This document shows, piece by piece, positions 63,767 through 64,000 of a stretch of 64,000 bases of DNA. Below the pieces are notes generated by a model. That model did no database searches and was not told the origin of the DNA. It saw only the letters and a program-made list of their open reading frames with translations. Source of the DNA: Roseofilum reptotaenium CS-1145 (GTDB lineage Bacteria > Cyanobacteriota > Cyanobacteriia > Cyanobacteriales > Desertifilaceae); contig NZ_JAQMUE010000084.1 in NCBI RefSeq assembly GCF_028330985.1, forward strand, positions 1-64,000. Direction: 5' to 3'. Numbering within the stretch: the first letter of the stretch is position 1; each line of letters starts with the position of its first letter. Position numbers and translations under genes: made by a program.

Positions 63767-64000
63767 AAATTTGGAGTCTGAAACCCCATCCTTCTAGGAG
63801 GGCTTTACTCTCCTATTTTACCACGATCACAAACCATATGCTATTCTGGAAACATTTCTAGTTGATCAAGAATTGAACAATTTATAAATAAAATATTATG
63901 GCAAAAAACTTAATTTAAAGCTAGGGGATGTGTTAGCTCTTTCCCCCCTGTTGATTATATTATTTTTCTTGTATTTGCAACTTCCGTTCCTTCCTGCGCC
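63767..64000. other. Window end, no gene seen
   Basis: The last 234 bp are AT-rich, especially from 63840 on. This contains the upstream region of pgeF. No open frame with recognisable features begins here. Confidence 0.5.

Overview
The window is cyanobacterial chromosome. The palindrome GCGATCGC (HIP1) recurs throughout, and the gene set is typical of that phylum: Gun4, the ferredoxin-thioredoxin reductase catalytic chain, a SufR-controlled sufBCDS cluster, a CIRCE-controlled stand-alone groL, several Uma2-family proteins and large multidomain signalling proteins. Heptamer repeats such as CCCCATT, GGGAATA and TTGCCTC between genes, a decayed NACHT protein and small palindromic elements suggest a filamentous, repeat-rich genome. 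I do not name a genus.

Layout. 1-6.7 kb: outer-membrane and lipid A genes (Omp85, lpxC, fabZ, lpxA, lpxB), with an inverted Uma2 gene between lpxA and lpxB. 6.7-9.5 kb: a DUF4279 protein, a VapBC-type toxin-antitoxin pair between short direct repeats, and an isocitrate/isopropylmalate dehydrogenase relative. 9.8-16.4 kb: a Cache-PAS-GGDEF-EAL protein, groL with CIRCE, another Uma2 protein and cysC. 16.5-30.2 kb: a glucan/trehalose region (malQ, a treS-maltokinase fusion, treZ, treY) with a decayed NACHT-HEAT gene and palindromic repeats in its middle. 30.3-34.1 kb: a small membrane protein, a Cache histidine kinase and gun4. 34.1-37.8 kb: a tandem duplication of a betaine-type binding lipoprotein, then a CHAD protein. 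38-42.2 kb: an FmdB-like protein, an amidase, a translationally coupled membrane/soluble pair, gene remnants and a DUF2127 protein. 42.4-48.7 kb: sufS-sufD-sufC-sufB-ftrC on the minus strand, divergent from sufR, with two CAAC-N6-GTTG sites between ftrC and sufR. 48.9-55.5 kb: a small conserved protein, a cNMP-EAL protein, a HEPN/nucleotidyltransferase pair, and an SNF2 helicase followed by a SWIM zinc-finger protein. 55.7-64 kb: a hybrid histidine kinase, a Trp-rich protein, a glycosyltransferase-like protein divergent from pgl, three FHA-domain proteins and pgeF.

How the genes work together. LpxC, LpxA and LpxB are early lipid A enzymes, FabZ supplies acyl chains, and Omp85 assembles the outer membrane that holds the product. 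TreY/TreZ (from glucan), TreS (from maltose) and MalQ (maltodextrin recycling) form a trehalose/glucan network; the maltokinase half of TreS would feed maltose 1-phosphate to a GlgE that is not in this window. SufBCDS makes iron-sulfur clusters, FtrC is a Fe-S client, and SufR probably controls both through the paired operators.

The clearest new structure is a roughly 100-109 bp MITE-like element with terminal inverted repeats and TA target sites. It occurs at least three times. Two insertions can be compared with unoccupied related sites inside this same window; one of them lies in the stop codon of a duplicated gene and lengthens the protein. I saw no CRISPR array, rRNA or tRNA, and no clearly intact new defence system; the best defence candidate, the NACHT gene, is broken.
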